A DNA stretch of 64,000 nt, from the NCBI GenBank assembly GCA_020833055.1, contig JAJHQZ010000001.1, positions 325,236 to 389,235 of the forward strand. The letters are read 5' to 3'. Source of the DNA: Candidatus Korarchaeum sp. (lineage in GTDB: Archaea > Korarchaeota > Korarchaeia > Korarchaeales > Korarchaeaceae). Below, piece after piece: positions 16,830-23,977 of the stretch. Below the pieces are notes generated by a model, which did not search any database, was not told the origin of the DNA, and saw only the letters and a list, made by a program, of their open reading frames with translations. The position numbers were made by a program, and so were the translations under genes. Each line of letters opens with the position of its first letter. Positions within the stretch are counted from its first letter, which is position 1.

Positions 16830-18131
16830 GTGCCCCGTTTGATCCTCTCTATACTGATCAGATCCTTTAAGAGCTCTCTCATAGGGAGAAAGTTGATTAG
16901 ATTAAGGCCATCGATAATAAAGGGGAGCCTCACATATAGAGCTTTAATTTTAATCTATAAGACTCTCAGCGATTCATATGATAGATCTTTCATTGTGAGA
17001 TTACTCAGGAAGCTCTGCTACCCGATCGAGAGCAAAGTCACACTCCAAAAATTCCAATTTAAGGAAGGAAGTTTACTGAAAAGGGCTTTAGATATCTTTC
17101 TATCACCATTCATCCTCCCCATAGGCTTCTTATTCTTCTTTATGGTCTCCTTGGTGAGGGTGTGCGAGGGCACCGTCCTCCTACTCCTCCTGACCGTGAT
17201 ATCGATGCTACTGGGAATAGCTTTAGCCAGGGCCGAGGAGGAAATGGAGGTGATAGATCCGAGGGGTTTCGTCCTCTTCCTAGGAGCCTCGATGTTCCTC
17301 ATAGGTTACGCTGCTTTCATCGTCCAGATAGCGAATGCAGGCGGGATCCCTCTGCTAGATGAGCAAGTTAGGCGGAAGCTCCCAGCGGAGCTCAACTACC
17401 TCTCATGGACGACGGTCCCGGGTGCTGCATTCATACTCTCTTCATCGAGAGTGAGGAGATGCGAGGCTATTCTATTCTCCATAATAGGGTTCATACCATC
17501 TTTCCTGCTCGCTTTCAGGACTGAGATGATAGCATACATACTCGCGGTCCTCGTAGTACTATACAATAGGAAGTTGATAGGACCTGTGTTCATAACGACT
17601 GCGTTCATAACGCTGATAATATCCTTCATAGGGGTTGGGGCGTTCAGATCCATAGCGACGGGGCTAGTCCAGAACCCAATAACCTCTGTCCTCTATAGAC
17701 CGACTATAACTGTCGCAGCTCTAGATACTATCGTTAGACTCTATGGCTTCAGGCCAATTACGAATGGTTACATTCATCTAGCTGCGATATCCTCCCTTGG
17801 GCTCATAAGCGGGCCTAGATACGGACCCAGGAACCTCATAGGCAGGTACACCCTTGGGAGGACCGATGTATCTACGACAGCTACGCTCATAGGGGGGCCG
17901 CTCTTAGATTGGGGGATCCTAGGGGTCTTTGCATCCTCTCTAATATACTCCTATATTTTAGCACTATCCCACAGGTTCTCCAGGGGGAGGGAGGCGCTCC
18001 TAGGTCCCTACGCAGTCATATATTCGTACTTAGTCGTGGGGATCGAGACAGGGATATTGGATCTCAATGTCTACATCTACCTTTTAATCTCGATCCTCAT
18101 CACAATATTCTCGCTGAGGCCTAGAAGATGA
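16830..18131 (+). CDS. Polytopic membrane protein, O-antigen/oligosaccharide repeat-unit polymerase-like
   Basis: 433 residues with about 10-12 predicted membrane helices after an amphipathic N-terminal 70 residues. The large periplasm-like loop between late helices holds YGPRNLIGRYTLGRTDVSTT near 330-350 and then GGPLLDWGILGVFASSL. This resembles the loop and following helix of Wzy-type and archaeal oligosaccharide repeat-unit polymerases, which join lipid-linked sugar units outside the membrane. The GTG at 16830 is used; a TTG at 16839 has a better-spaced GAGGTG. The stop overlaps the next, similar gene by 4 bases. Family assignment is moderate; sugar substrate unknown. Confidence 0.62.
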   Translation: MPRLILSILIRSFKSSLIGRKLIRLRPSIIKGSLTYRALILIYKTLSDSYDRSFIVRLLRKLCYPIESKVTLQKFQFKEGSLLKRALDIFLSPFILPIGFLFFFMVSLVRVCEGTVLLLLLTVISMLLGIALARAEEEMEVIDPRGFVLFLGASMFLIGYAAFIVQIANAGGIPLLDEQVRRKLPAELNYLSWTTVPGAAFILSSSRVRRCEAILFSIIGFIPSFLLAFRTEMIAYILAVLVVLYNRKLIGPVFITTAFITLIISFIGVGAFRSIATGLVQNPITSVLYRPTITVAALDTIVRLYGFRPITNGYIHLAAISSLGLISGPRYGPRNLIGRYTLGRTDVSTTATLIGGPLLDWGILGVFASSLIYSYILALSHRFSRGREALLGPYAVIYSYLVVGIETGILDLNVYIYLLISILITIFSLRPRR

Positions 18132-19276
18132 AAGTTCGAGAGGTAATAATACATCCCTCCTCAGGGATTTTTATAATTTTAGTCTCTATAATGATCTCCG
18201 GTTCAATTAAATTCGGTATATCTTATCAATGGCTCCTCTCATCACTCTCAGGCCTAGCGTCATTCACATTGGGCGTCATCTCAGCGAACCGCTTGGGCAT
18301 CAAGTTCCTGATGATATCATCAGAGATAGCCCTATTCATCATAATATTTTTCTCATTTTTAAGGATAGCGGGCTATTACTCATTCTTAATATCACTTCTA
18401 TGGTTGGCAGTCGCGAACATCTCCTCGTTACTCATCAGAGCGAAGGAAGTGAGGGTACCTGTATATTCGATCATTACATATATCCTAGGCTCGTCCCTCG
18501 TCATTTACTCCTACCTCAAGATACCGGATATCGCGGAGCTGAGGGCCTCACCCAGCGTACCGGTTGAGGGTGCGTTCGGGATGTTCTTAATTTTCATATC
18601 ATATCCAAGTATCTTCTCCTGGCTTTTGAAATCAAATTCAATTTATTCAGCATTATTCTCAGTATTTAGCATATCCCTCATGCTCCTCCACGGCTTCAGA
18701 GCTGACGCCATTCTAGTGCTACTCTCTACGTTCCTCCTAGTATGGAGGAGGAGCAGGCATCTCTCATACCTCCTCTTGTTATCAGCACTGCTCCTCTACA
18801 TAGGAATAGATATTATTAGAGCTAAACTCGCGATATCAGCATTGGAGAGGCCTATCTTCCGGCTCAGTACGACTTACTATTACTCGAAGGAGTTAGCATC
18901 GTATTTCCTCAAGTTAATACCTATAGAACCATTCTGGCTTACTTCCATACCGTTGCATCAATCCCAGACTATAGGAAGAGGTATCTTCGGTAAGGATTTC
19001 GGGATAACTCCGACTATATTCATCGGGATGCTGATGGACCTAGGTTTCATCGGGATGCTTCTCTTATCCTTCTTCATAGGTTCCGCGACTAGTTACTCCT
19101 ATGGGAAGTTCATCTCAGGGGATGACGAATTTTCGTACACTGTAATATGGCCCATCATAATAACTAGAACGGAGATAGGGTTGACTCAGCTCGACCTCGC
19201 TCTGATATTCGGGTCCACTATATTCTCCCTCTTACTCAACTTTTTTAATGGGTCTCGTGACTTGAGAGGAGGGTAA
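18128..19276 (+). CDS. Second polytopic polymerase-like membrane protein
   Basis: 382 residues with about 10 hydrophobic helices. The loop near residues 285-312, GRGIFGKDFGITPTIFIGML then MDLGFIGMLLLSFFIG, has the same layout as its upstream neighbour (glycine-rich loop, TPT, D-G-I/F-G before a helix), suggesting tandem divergent paralogues of an O-antigen-polymerase-like family. HGFRADAILVLLSTFLLVWRRS in the middle matches the position of AFRTEMIAYILAVLVVLYNRK in the neighbour. Start ATG overlaps the previous stop. Function as a glycan polymerase is inference. It is followed five bases later by eS8, but that is more likely tight packing than a functional link. Confidence 0.6.
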   Translation: MKVREVIIHPSSGIFIILVSIMISGSIKFGISYQWLLSSLSGLASFTLGVISANRLGIKFLMISSEIALFIIIFFSFLRIAGYYSFLISLLWLAVANISSLLIRAKEVRVPVYSIITYILGSSLVIYSYLKIPDIAELRASPSVPVEGAFGMFLIFISYPSIFSWLLKSNSIYSALFSVFSISLMLLHGFRADAILVLLSTFLLVWRRSRHLSYLLLLSALLLYIGIDIIRAKLAISALERPIFRLSTTYYYSKELASYFLKLIPIEPFWLTSIPLHQSQTIGRGIFGKDFGITPTIFIGMLMDLGFIGMLLLSFFIGSATSYSYGKFISGDDEFSYTVIWPIIITRTEIGLTQLDLALIFGSTIFSLLLNFFNGSRDLRGG

Positions 19277-19280
19277 GAGA

Positions 19281-19685
19281 ATGCCGTACTACTACCACGG
19301 TCCCGTGATGCCTGGGGGCAGGAAGCCGACAGGCGGGAAGATAAGAGTGAGTAGAGGGAAGAGGAAGAGAGAAGCGGGGAGGCATCCAGCTTTCACAACG
19401 ATAGGTGAGAGGAGACTCAAGCTAGTGAGGATAAGGGGAGGAGGGATAAAGTTGAGGCTCATATCAGGTAATGAAGTGAACGTAGCGGTAGGGGGAGGTC
19501 TGACGAAGAGAGCTAAGATACTGAGCTTCATAGAGAATCCATCCGATAAGACTTTGAGTAGGAGGGGTATAATAACTAAGGGAGCTCTAGTTAAGACCGA
19601 CTTAGGGATTGTGAGGATCACTTCGAGAGCCGGTCAGCACGGCGTACTGAACGGAGTCCTAGTGAGTGGGGATGTCGCATCGTAG
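19281..19685 (+). CDS. rps8e: Small subunit ribosomal protein eS8
   Basis: A 134-residue eS8, specific to archaea and eukaryotes. Diagnostic segments are MPGGRKPTGGKIRVSRGKRK at about 9-28, GNEVNVAVGGGLTKRAKILS near 73-92 and ITKGALVKTDLGIVRITSRAGQ near 100-120. The ATG follows GGAGGGTAAGAG. It overlaps SRP19 by 14 bases; eS8-SRP19-Gar1 is a recurrent archaeal arrangement. Confidence 0.96.
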   Translation: MPYYYHGPVMPGGRKPTGGKIRVSRGKRKREAGRHPAFTTIGERRLKLVRIRGGGIKLRLISGNEVNVAVGGGLTKRAKILSFIENPSDKTLSRRGIITKGALVKTDLGIVRITSRAGQHGVLNGVLVSGDVAS

Positions 19686-19989
19686 GGAGAGGAAGGTGAT
19701 ATATCCCTCTTACTTCGACTCCAGATTAAGCAGGAAGGATGGGAGGAGGGTTCCTAGGAGTCTAGCAATAAGGGGACCGACTCTCCAAGACCTAGTGAAC
19801 GCCCTAAAATCCCTCTCAATTAGATTCTATGTAGAGAAGGATAAGGGGAGACCTTCTAGATGGTATAAATTTGAGGGACGCGTTTTAGTCCATTATGAGG
19901 GGAAAAAGGAGGAACTCCTCAAGACATTAGCTAGGGAGATGGTGAGGCAGAGGCGTGAGGTTTCTGGGGGAAGTAGTCAGAGTAACTAG
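19672..19989 (+). CDS. srp19: Signal recognition particle 19 kDa protein
   Basis: SRP19 binds 7S RNA helices 6 and 8 and helps SRP54 assemble. The N-terminal part YPSYFDSRLSRKDGRRVPRS at about 12-31 and PTLQDLVNALKSL are the family hallmark. I use the ATG at 19672 (MSHRRER, 105 residues), since the upstream GTG at 19666 only adds two residues. It overlaps eS8 upstream and Gar1 downstream, so all three are probably translated in a coupled way. The SRP RNA itself is not in this window. Confidence 0.93.
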   Translation: MSHRRERKVIYPSYFDSRLSRKDGRRVPRSLAIRGPTLQDLVNALKSLSIRFYVEKDKGRPSRWYKFEGRVLVHYEGKKEELLKTLAREMVRQRREVSGGSSQSN

Positions 19990-20242
19990 ATCGAGGAACT
20001 TCCTAGTTAGATTGAAGCCTCCCTTAAAAGAGGATTTAAAGGGGTCCAAAGTTCTACTTGAAGATCTATCCTTAGTAGGGATCGTTAGTGATATAATAGG
20101 GCCTGTCCATGAGCCTTATGCTTTAGTCAAGATATTGATTCCCTTGGATAGAGCTAAGGAGCTCATAGGTAAGAGGGTTTATCTAGCGGAGAGGGGCGAT
20201 GAGAAGATCCTGAGGTCCGGAGAAGGTCTATTATCTTATTGA
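19955..20242 (+). CDS. gar1: H/ACA RNP protein Gar1
   Basis: A 95-residue Gar1-type beta-barrel protein of the H/ACA pseudouridylation complex, binding Cbf5. The block VLLEDLSLVGIVSDIIGPVH then EPYALVKI is the family core (GxVxDIxGPVxxPYxxV). The start is GTG at 19955 inside srp19. The 3' end overlaps the convergent THEP1 gene by 80 bases. Cbf5, Nop10 and L7Ae are not in this window. Confidence 0.92.
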   Translation: MRFLGEVVRVTRSRNFLVRLKPPLKEDLKGSKVLLEDLSLVGIVSDIIGPVHEPYALVKILIPLDRAKELIGKRVYLAERGDEKILRSGEGLLSY

Positions 20243-20750
20243 ATAGATAGTTAGATATCCTCTCAGAATCCCCTCTCTCGATAGTCACGACCTCTGAGGA
20301 GCTCTTCAGCCTCTCTATCTCTCCTATCTTAACTAAGGGCGCTGTACCAACAGAAATAGTATCAGATTCCCATATATCCCTAACTATCTCGAGGAACTTC
20401 CCTGAGAGGAGCTCCATCTTCCCTATCTCATCTATTATCACGACATCGCATTCCTCTAAAGCCCTTCTCAATGCGGGTATGGCTATAGACTCGAATCTCA
20501 TCACATCCACTCTATACTTCGATATAGAGGGACCCTCCTTGAAATCAGTCGATGCGAAGACATCAGTCCATCCCGTGAGTATATCCTCGACAGCGAATCC
20601 CTTTCTCACCCCCCTCTCCCTCAGCTCCGGTGTCCTTATACCTCCGACCTTGATACCGCTGGCTCTCAGTTTCTCGAGGAGGAGCTTGATGCAAGTGGAC
20701 TTCCCAGACCCGGGCCTCCCTATTATAATGAACTTCCCCTCCTTCCTCAT
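20163..20750 (-). CDS. THEP1-family nucleoside-triphosphatase
   Basis: A 195-residue P-loop NTPase of the THEP1 (NTPase_1) family, which hydrolyses ATP and GTP with no firmly known role. Walker A is GRPGSGKST at 12-20, Walker B is VVIIDEIGKMELLS near 104-117, and KVGGIRTPELRERGVRKGF near 34-52 is a family marker. Its ATG at 20750 directly touches the start codon of the divergent trm1 gene. The last 26 codons overlap the 3' end of gar1 on the other strand. Confidence 0.88.
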   Translation of the reverse strand: MRKEGKFIIIGRPGSGKSTCIKLLLEKLRASGIKVGGIRTPELRERGVRKGFAVEDILTGWTDVFASTDFKEGPSISKYRVDVMRFESIAIPALRRALEECDVVIIDEIGKMELLSGKFLEIVRDIWESDTISVGTAPLVKIGEIERLKSSSEVVTIERGDSERISNYLFNKIIDLLRTSGSSHRPSPLDKPSYL

Positions 20751-21872
20751 GTGAGCTCGAGATTAATGCTAGCCTTACGCTTATATAGTGAGGGTAAGGT
20801 CTCGTTCTACTCCACGGATCTCGAAGAACTAGCTAAGATGGGGTTACCTTATACTAAGGCCCCTATCTTCTATAATCCGAGGATGAAGCTCAATAGGGAT
20901 GTGGCTATCTCAATATTCTCATCCCTGTCCCTTAAGAGCGCAGCTGATCTAATGGCGGCATCGGGTGTCAGGGCACTGAGGCTTAAAGCTGAGGGCGGTG
21001 CGGAGGAAGTATTGGCTTGCGATTCCAATTGCCTATCAGTTCAAATAATAAGGATGAATGTGAAACTAAATAATCTGAGCGGTATCAGAGTGAAATGTTC
21101 TGATGCGAGGCTCGAAGCTGAGAGGATGGCTTGGGAAAATGAGAGAGTAGATTACTTAGACCTAGATCCCTTCGGGTCTCCAGCACCCTTCCTAGACTCC
21201 TTCCTGAGGGCAGTGAGACGCGGGGGTATAATAGGGGTCACTGCTACAGACGAGCCCCCTCTATTCGGTATATATCCCGATAAACTGTTTAGATATTACG
21301 GGGTTTGGGGCAAGAAATTACCATTTTGTAAGGAATTTGGGATAAGATCTCTGATATCCTTCACTATTAGAACCGCGGCGAGATTAGATCTAGCAGCCGA
21401 GCCCCTCTTATCCTACGGGGAGGGGCACTATGTGAGAGCTTACTTCAAGATTGAGAGGGGGGCTGAGAGATCTAAGCGCCTCCTGAAGGAGCTAGGATGG
21501 GTCCTTTACAGAGAGGGAGATTTTGAGATCTTAAGAGGGATAGATGAGATACCTAAGGGGGCGATGGGGCCTATTTGGATTGGAAAGATAATTGAACCCG
21601 AATTCCTCGGGAGATTGAGTCCTCTGAATGATGATGTTAGGAAGCTCTTCGAGAAGCTCAAGGAGGAAGCTGAAGGCCCTCCATTCTACCAAAGACTAGA
21701 TCTCATATGTTCTAAGCTAAATGTTAGGATCCCTAAGCCCAAAATTGTGATAGAATCCCTCAGGGAAATGGGTCACTTCGCAGCTAGATCCCACTTAGAT
21801 CCCCTCGGTATTAAGACGACAGCTAAGAGAGAGGAGTTAGAGGATCTAGTCAGGAAACTCACTTCTTCCTGA
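20751..21872 (+). CDS. trm1: tRNA (guanine26-N2)-dimethyltransferase Trm1
   Basis: An S-adenosylmethionine enzyme that dimethylates G26 of tRNA. It shows EGKVSFYS near the start, VFYNPxM-like IFYNPRMKLNRDVAIS at about 39-54, the SAM motif AADLMAASGVRALRLKAEGG near 62-81, and the catalytic motif DLDPFGSPAPFLDSF near 136-150. The C-terminal half LGWVLYREGDFEILRG to FAARSHLDPLGIKT also fits. The track-length start is GTG at 20751, which abuts the THEP1 ATG; an ATG at 20766 is an alternative. It converges on fibrillarin with a 14-base overlap. Confidence 0.93.
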   Translation: MSSRLMLALRLYSEGKVSFYSTDLEELAKMGLPYTKAPIFYNPRMKLNRDVAISIFSSLSLKSAADLMAASGVRALRLKAEGGAEEVLACDSNCLSVQIIRMNVKLNNLSGIRVKCSDARLEAERMAWENERVDYLDLDPFGSPAPFLDSFLRAVRRGGIIGVTATDEPPLFGIYPDKLFRYYGVWGKKLPFCKEFGIRSLISFTIRTAARLDLAAEPLLSYGEGHYVRAYFKIERGAERSKRLLKELGWVLYREGDFEILRGIDEIPKGAMGPIWIGKIIEPEFLGRLSPLNDDVRKLFEKLKEEAEGPPFYQRLDLICSKLNVRIPKPKIVIESLREMGHFAARSHLDPLGIKTTAKREELEDLVRKLTSS

Positions 21873-22542
21873 AGAGGATCATGGCATGCTTAGGATCGTA
21901 TGGGGAGAGGTCTATGGATTCGAGGAGCTCATATCTACCGGTTTCTAAGACCTCCCTCTCAACTCTCTTGTATATCTTCTTGGGGGAGAGTGTGACATCT
22001 ATACTGCTCGCCTTGACAGCTATGATAGCTACCCCACCGCTCTTCAGGAATAAGTCAGAGTTCTTGAGCAAGATATCTACTTGATCCGGTTGAGCGACAT
22101 CCTCATAGATGACATCGACCTCTGTAACGAGCCAACTATAGTTGTAAGGTCTCCTAGCGCTCTCCAATATCGGAACGATATTCTTCCTGAATTCGGCTAC
22201 TCTAAGAAGATCTCTCATCACCCAGTGCGCTACCTCTACTCCGAATATCACCCCGCTCTCCTCTATAATATCGCTTATATGAGAGGCAGTCGTGCCAGAG
22301 GCTATGCCGAGGTAGAGGACCTTGGATCCCCTCCTGAACGGGAAGTTCTTCAATCCATTGTATATCGCTGCAGCTAACTTCGATCTCTTCGGGTTCCATA
22401 TCCTGTATTCCACACCCTGAACTTCCCTCAATGTCTCATCGTATACTTTGATCCCGGGAGTTAAGTTCCTCGTGGCCAAAAGCTTCTTCCCGTCCAAAAT
22501 CCAGTAAACATTCTTAAAATTTTCATCCTCCTTTACTCTCAC
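21859..22542 (-). CDS. flpA: Fibrillarin-like rRNA/tRNA 2'-O-methyltransferase
   Basis: The catalytic subunit of the C/D box sRNP, which methylates ribose guided by small RNAs. The SAM-binding part VLYLGIASGTTASHISDII near 75-93, VEVAHWVMRDLL, the EDVAQPDQVDILLKNSDLFL block and the final YDPKHAMILFRK are diagnostic. The 227-residue length is typical. It overlaps nop5 by 20 bases, the usual archaeal arrangement. Confidence 0.97.
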   Translation of the reverse strand: MRVKEDENFKNVYWILDGKKLLATRNLTPGIKVYDETLREVQGVEYRIWNPKRSKLAAAIYNGLKNFPFRRGSKVLYLGIASGTTASHISDIIEESGVIFGVEVAHWVMRDLLRVAEFRKNIVPILESARRPYNYSWLVTEVDVIYEDVAQPDQVDILLKNSDLFLKSGGVAIIAVKASSIDVTLSPKKIYKRVEREVLETGRYELLESIDLSPYDPKHAMILFRKK

Positions 22543-23674
22543 TCTTAACAGCCTCCAACAGTTTCTTAATTTTCTCTTCTATCTCCATCCTCAAGCGATC
22601 CCCTATGTACTTCCCATTCCCATAGACATCGACTCTGGCAGCTATCGCTATCTTAGTAGCTAGAAGCCTGGATATCTTCCCTCTCAAGCTCCTCGGGGCT
22701 CCTCTCACCTCCTTAGCTTGGAAGATGACGCCGTGTTTCGGGGGTTTCGTCCCCTTAGTTAAGTGCATGAATATCGCCTTATGAGCGCCTAATATCTGTA
22801 TTGAGCTAGCAGGAAGACTAGCAAGCCTCTCAAGACTTCCCGCAATAGCTATCAATCTAGCACCAACCATAGGATGAACTACAGCTGATAGATTCGGGGC
22901 AGCTCTCTTCATTAGGTCTTCTATATAGAGCTCCATTTCTCTTTTAGCCTCATAAAGCTCAAGCCAACTTAATGCTGCTCTCCTTATCGCTTGAAGATCT
23001 GTATCACTCAAATCAGCTCCAATAGAATCTCTTGAAGCCTTAATTATCTTCTTAATGGTCTTCTCATCGAAACCCGCTTCCTCAAGAACTCTCTGATTCA
23101 ACTTCCTCCTATCTGGTTCTATGGATATGAGCTTCATGAAATCGTAGTGATCCTCTATTAGTTCATCGAGCTCAGGGAAGTGTATAGAGTACCACTCCCT
23201 TATAGTAGGCGCTATTATATTCAACGCTTTGTTCGAATGGTCGACGAAATCAATAGCCTTTATAACTTGTTGATCTAGGGAGCTGAGCCTCTCCCTAACG
23301 CCAGACTTCGAGAGCAGGATGCCTAACTCATTCAGGATCTGGAAGTACTCTTTCTGCTTGATCTCTCCCCAAGCTTGGGAGGCGTATTTCAGAGGGGAGC
23401 TCCTGATCGCGGAGAAGGGCTTCTCACTCGGTGATAATACAGAAGCTCTCCCCATCCCATCTAAGACCTCCTTGAGGATAGAATCGTTGACTACTATCTC
23501 ATCGGCATCTACACCCGATAATATCTTACTCACCGCTTCCCTTACGAATACCCTCCTCTCTAGTATACTCGCGATAGCCCCCACATCCCTAGGGAAGGGT
23601 ACGAGCTCTAGCAACTTCCCATTCTCATCGAGCAATAAGATACCGTAAGGTTGTATCGCTAAGAATACTCTCAA
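22523..23674 (-). CDS. nop5: C/D box RNP scaffold protein Nop5 (Nop56/58)
   Basis: Nop5 bridges L7Ae-bound C/D RNA and fibrillarin. The central coiled coil (about 110-230) is followed by the Nop domain, with GARLIAIAGSLERLASLPAS near 277-296, IQILGAHKAIFMHLTKGTKP and KHGVIF, then RGKISRLLATKIAIAARVDV near 332-351. The 383-residue length is normal for archaea. It lies 9 bases downstream of eS30. Confidence 0.96.
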   Translation of the reverse strand: MRVFLAIQPYGILLLDENGKLLELVPFPRDVGAIASILERRVFVREAVSKILSGVDADEIVVNDSILKEVLDGMGRASVLSPSEKPFSAIRSSPLKYASQAWGEIKQKEYFQILNELGILLSKSGVRERLSSLDQQVIKAIDFVDHSNKALNIIAPTIREWYSIHFPELDELIEDHYDFMKLISIEPDRRKLNQRVLEEAGFDEKTIKKIIKASRDSIGADLSDTDLQAIRRAALSWLELYEAKREMELYIEDLMKRAAPNLSAVVHPMVGARLIAIAGSLERLASLPASSIQILGAHKAIFMHLTKGTKPPKHGVIFQAKEVRGAPRSLRGKISRLLATKIAIAARVDVYGNGKYIGDRLRMEIEEKIKKLLEAVKSESKGG

Positions 23675-23683
23675 GAGGACCCC

Positions 23684-23851
23684 TCATATCGGATGTTGTC
23701 CGGGTTTCCTATTGAGCACATACCTCTTATAGTACAGGAGCTTCATCCTGACTCTAGGTGGGGGGCTCCTCCTCTCCCTAGCCTCTACTTTGGGAGTGAG
23801 CGATCTAACTTTACCCGCTTTATTTAGGGCACCGTGAGTTCCCCTGGGCAT
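23684..23851 (-). CDS. rps30e: Small subunit ribosomal protein eS30
   Basis: A 55-residue frame on the minus strand, ATG at 23851 and TGA at 23684-23686. It begins MPRGTHGALNKAGKVRSLTP and ends YYKRYVLNRKPGQHPI. This is the eS30 pattern: HG(S/A)LxKAGKVRxxTPK at the start, then basic residues and a (R)KRY-(N/V) block. eS30 lies at the decoding side of the small subunit and is found in archaea and eukaryotes only. The gene heads the leftward eS30-Nop5-fibrillarin group. Confidence 0.9.
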   Translation of the reverse strand: MPRGTHGALNKAGKVRSLTPKVEARERRSPPPRVRMKLLYYKRYVLNRKPGQHPI

Positions 23852-23977
23852 CCTCTCACTATGGCTAAGTGGGGCTCCCCATTAATATACGTTTGCATGA
23901 GTTACGTGCCAACATTTACATGTGATCCATGGACTTAGGGACATTCGACCTTTCGAAGCCCCGAATATACCACGTAG

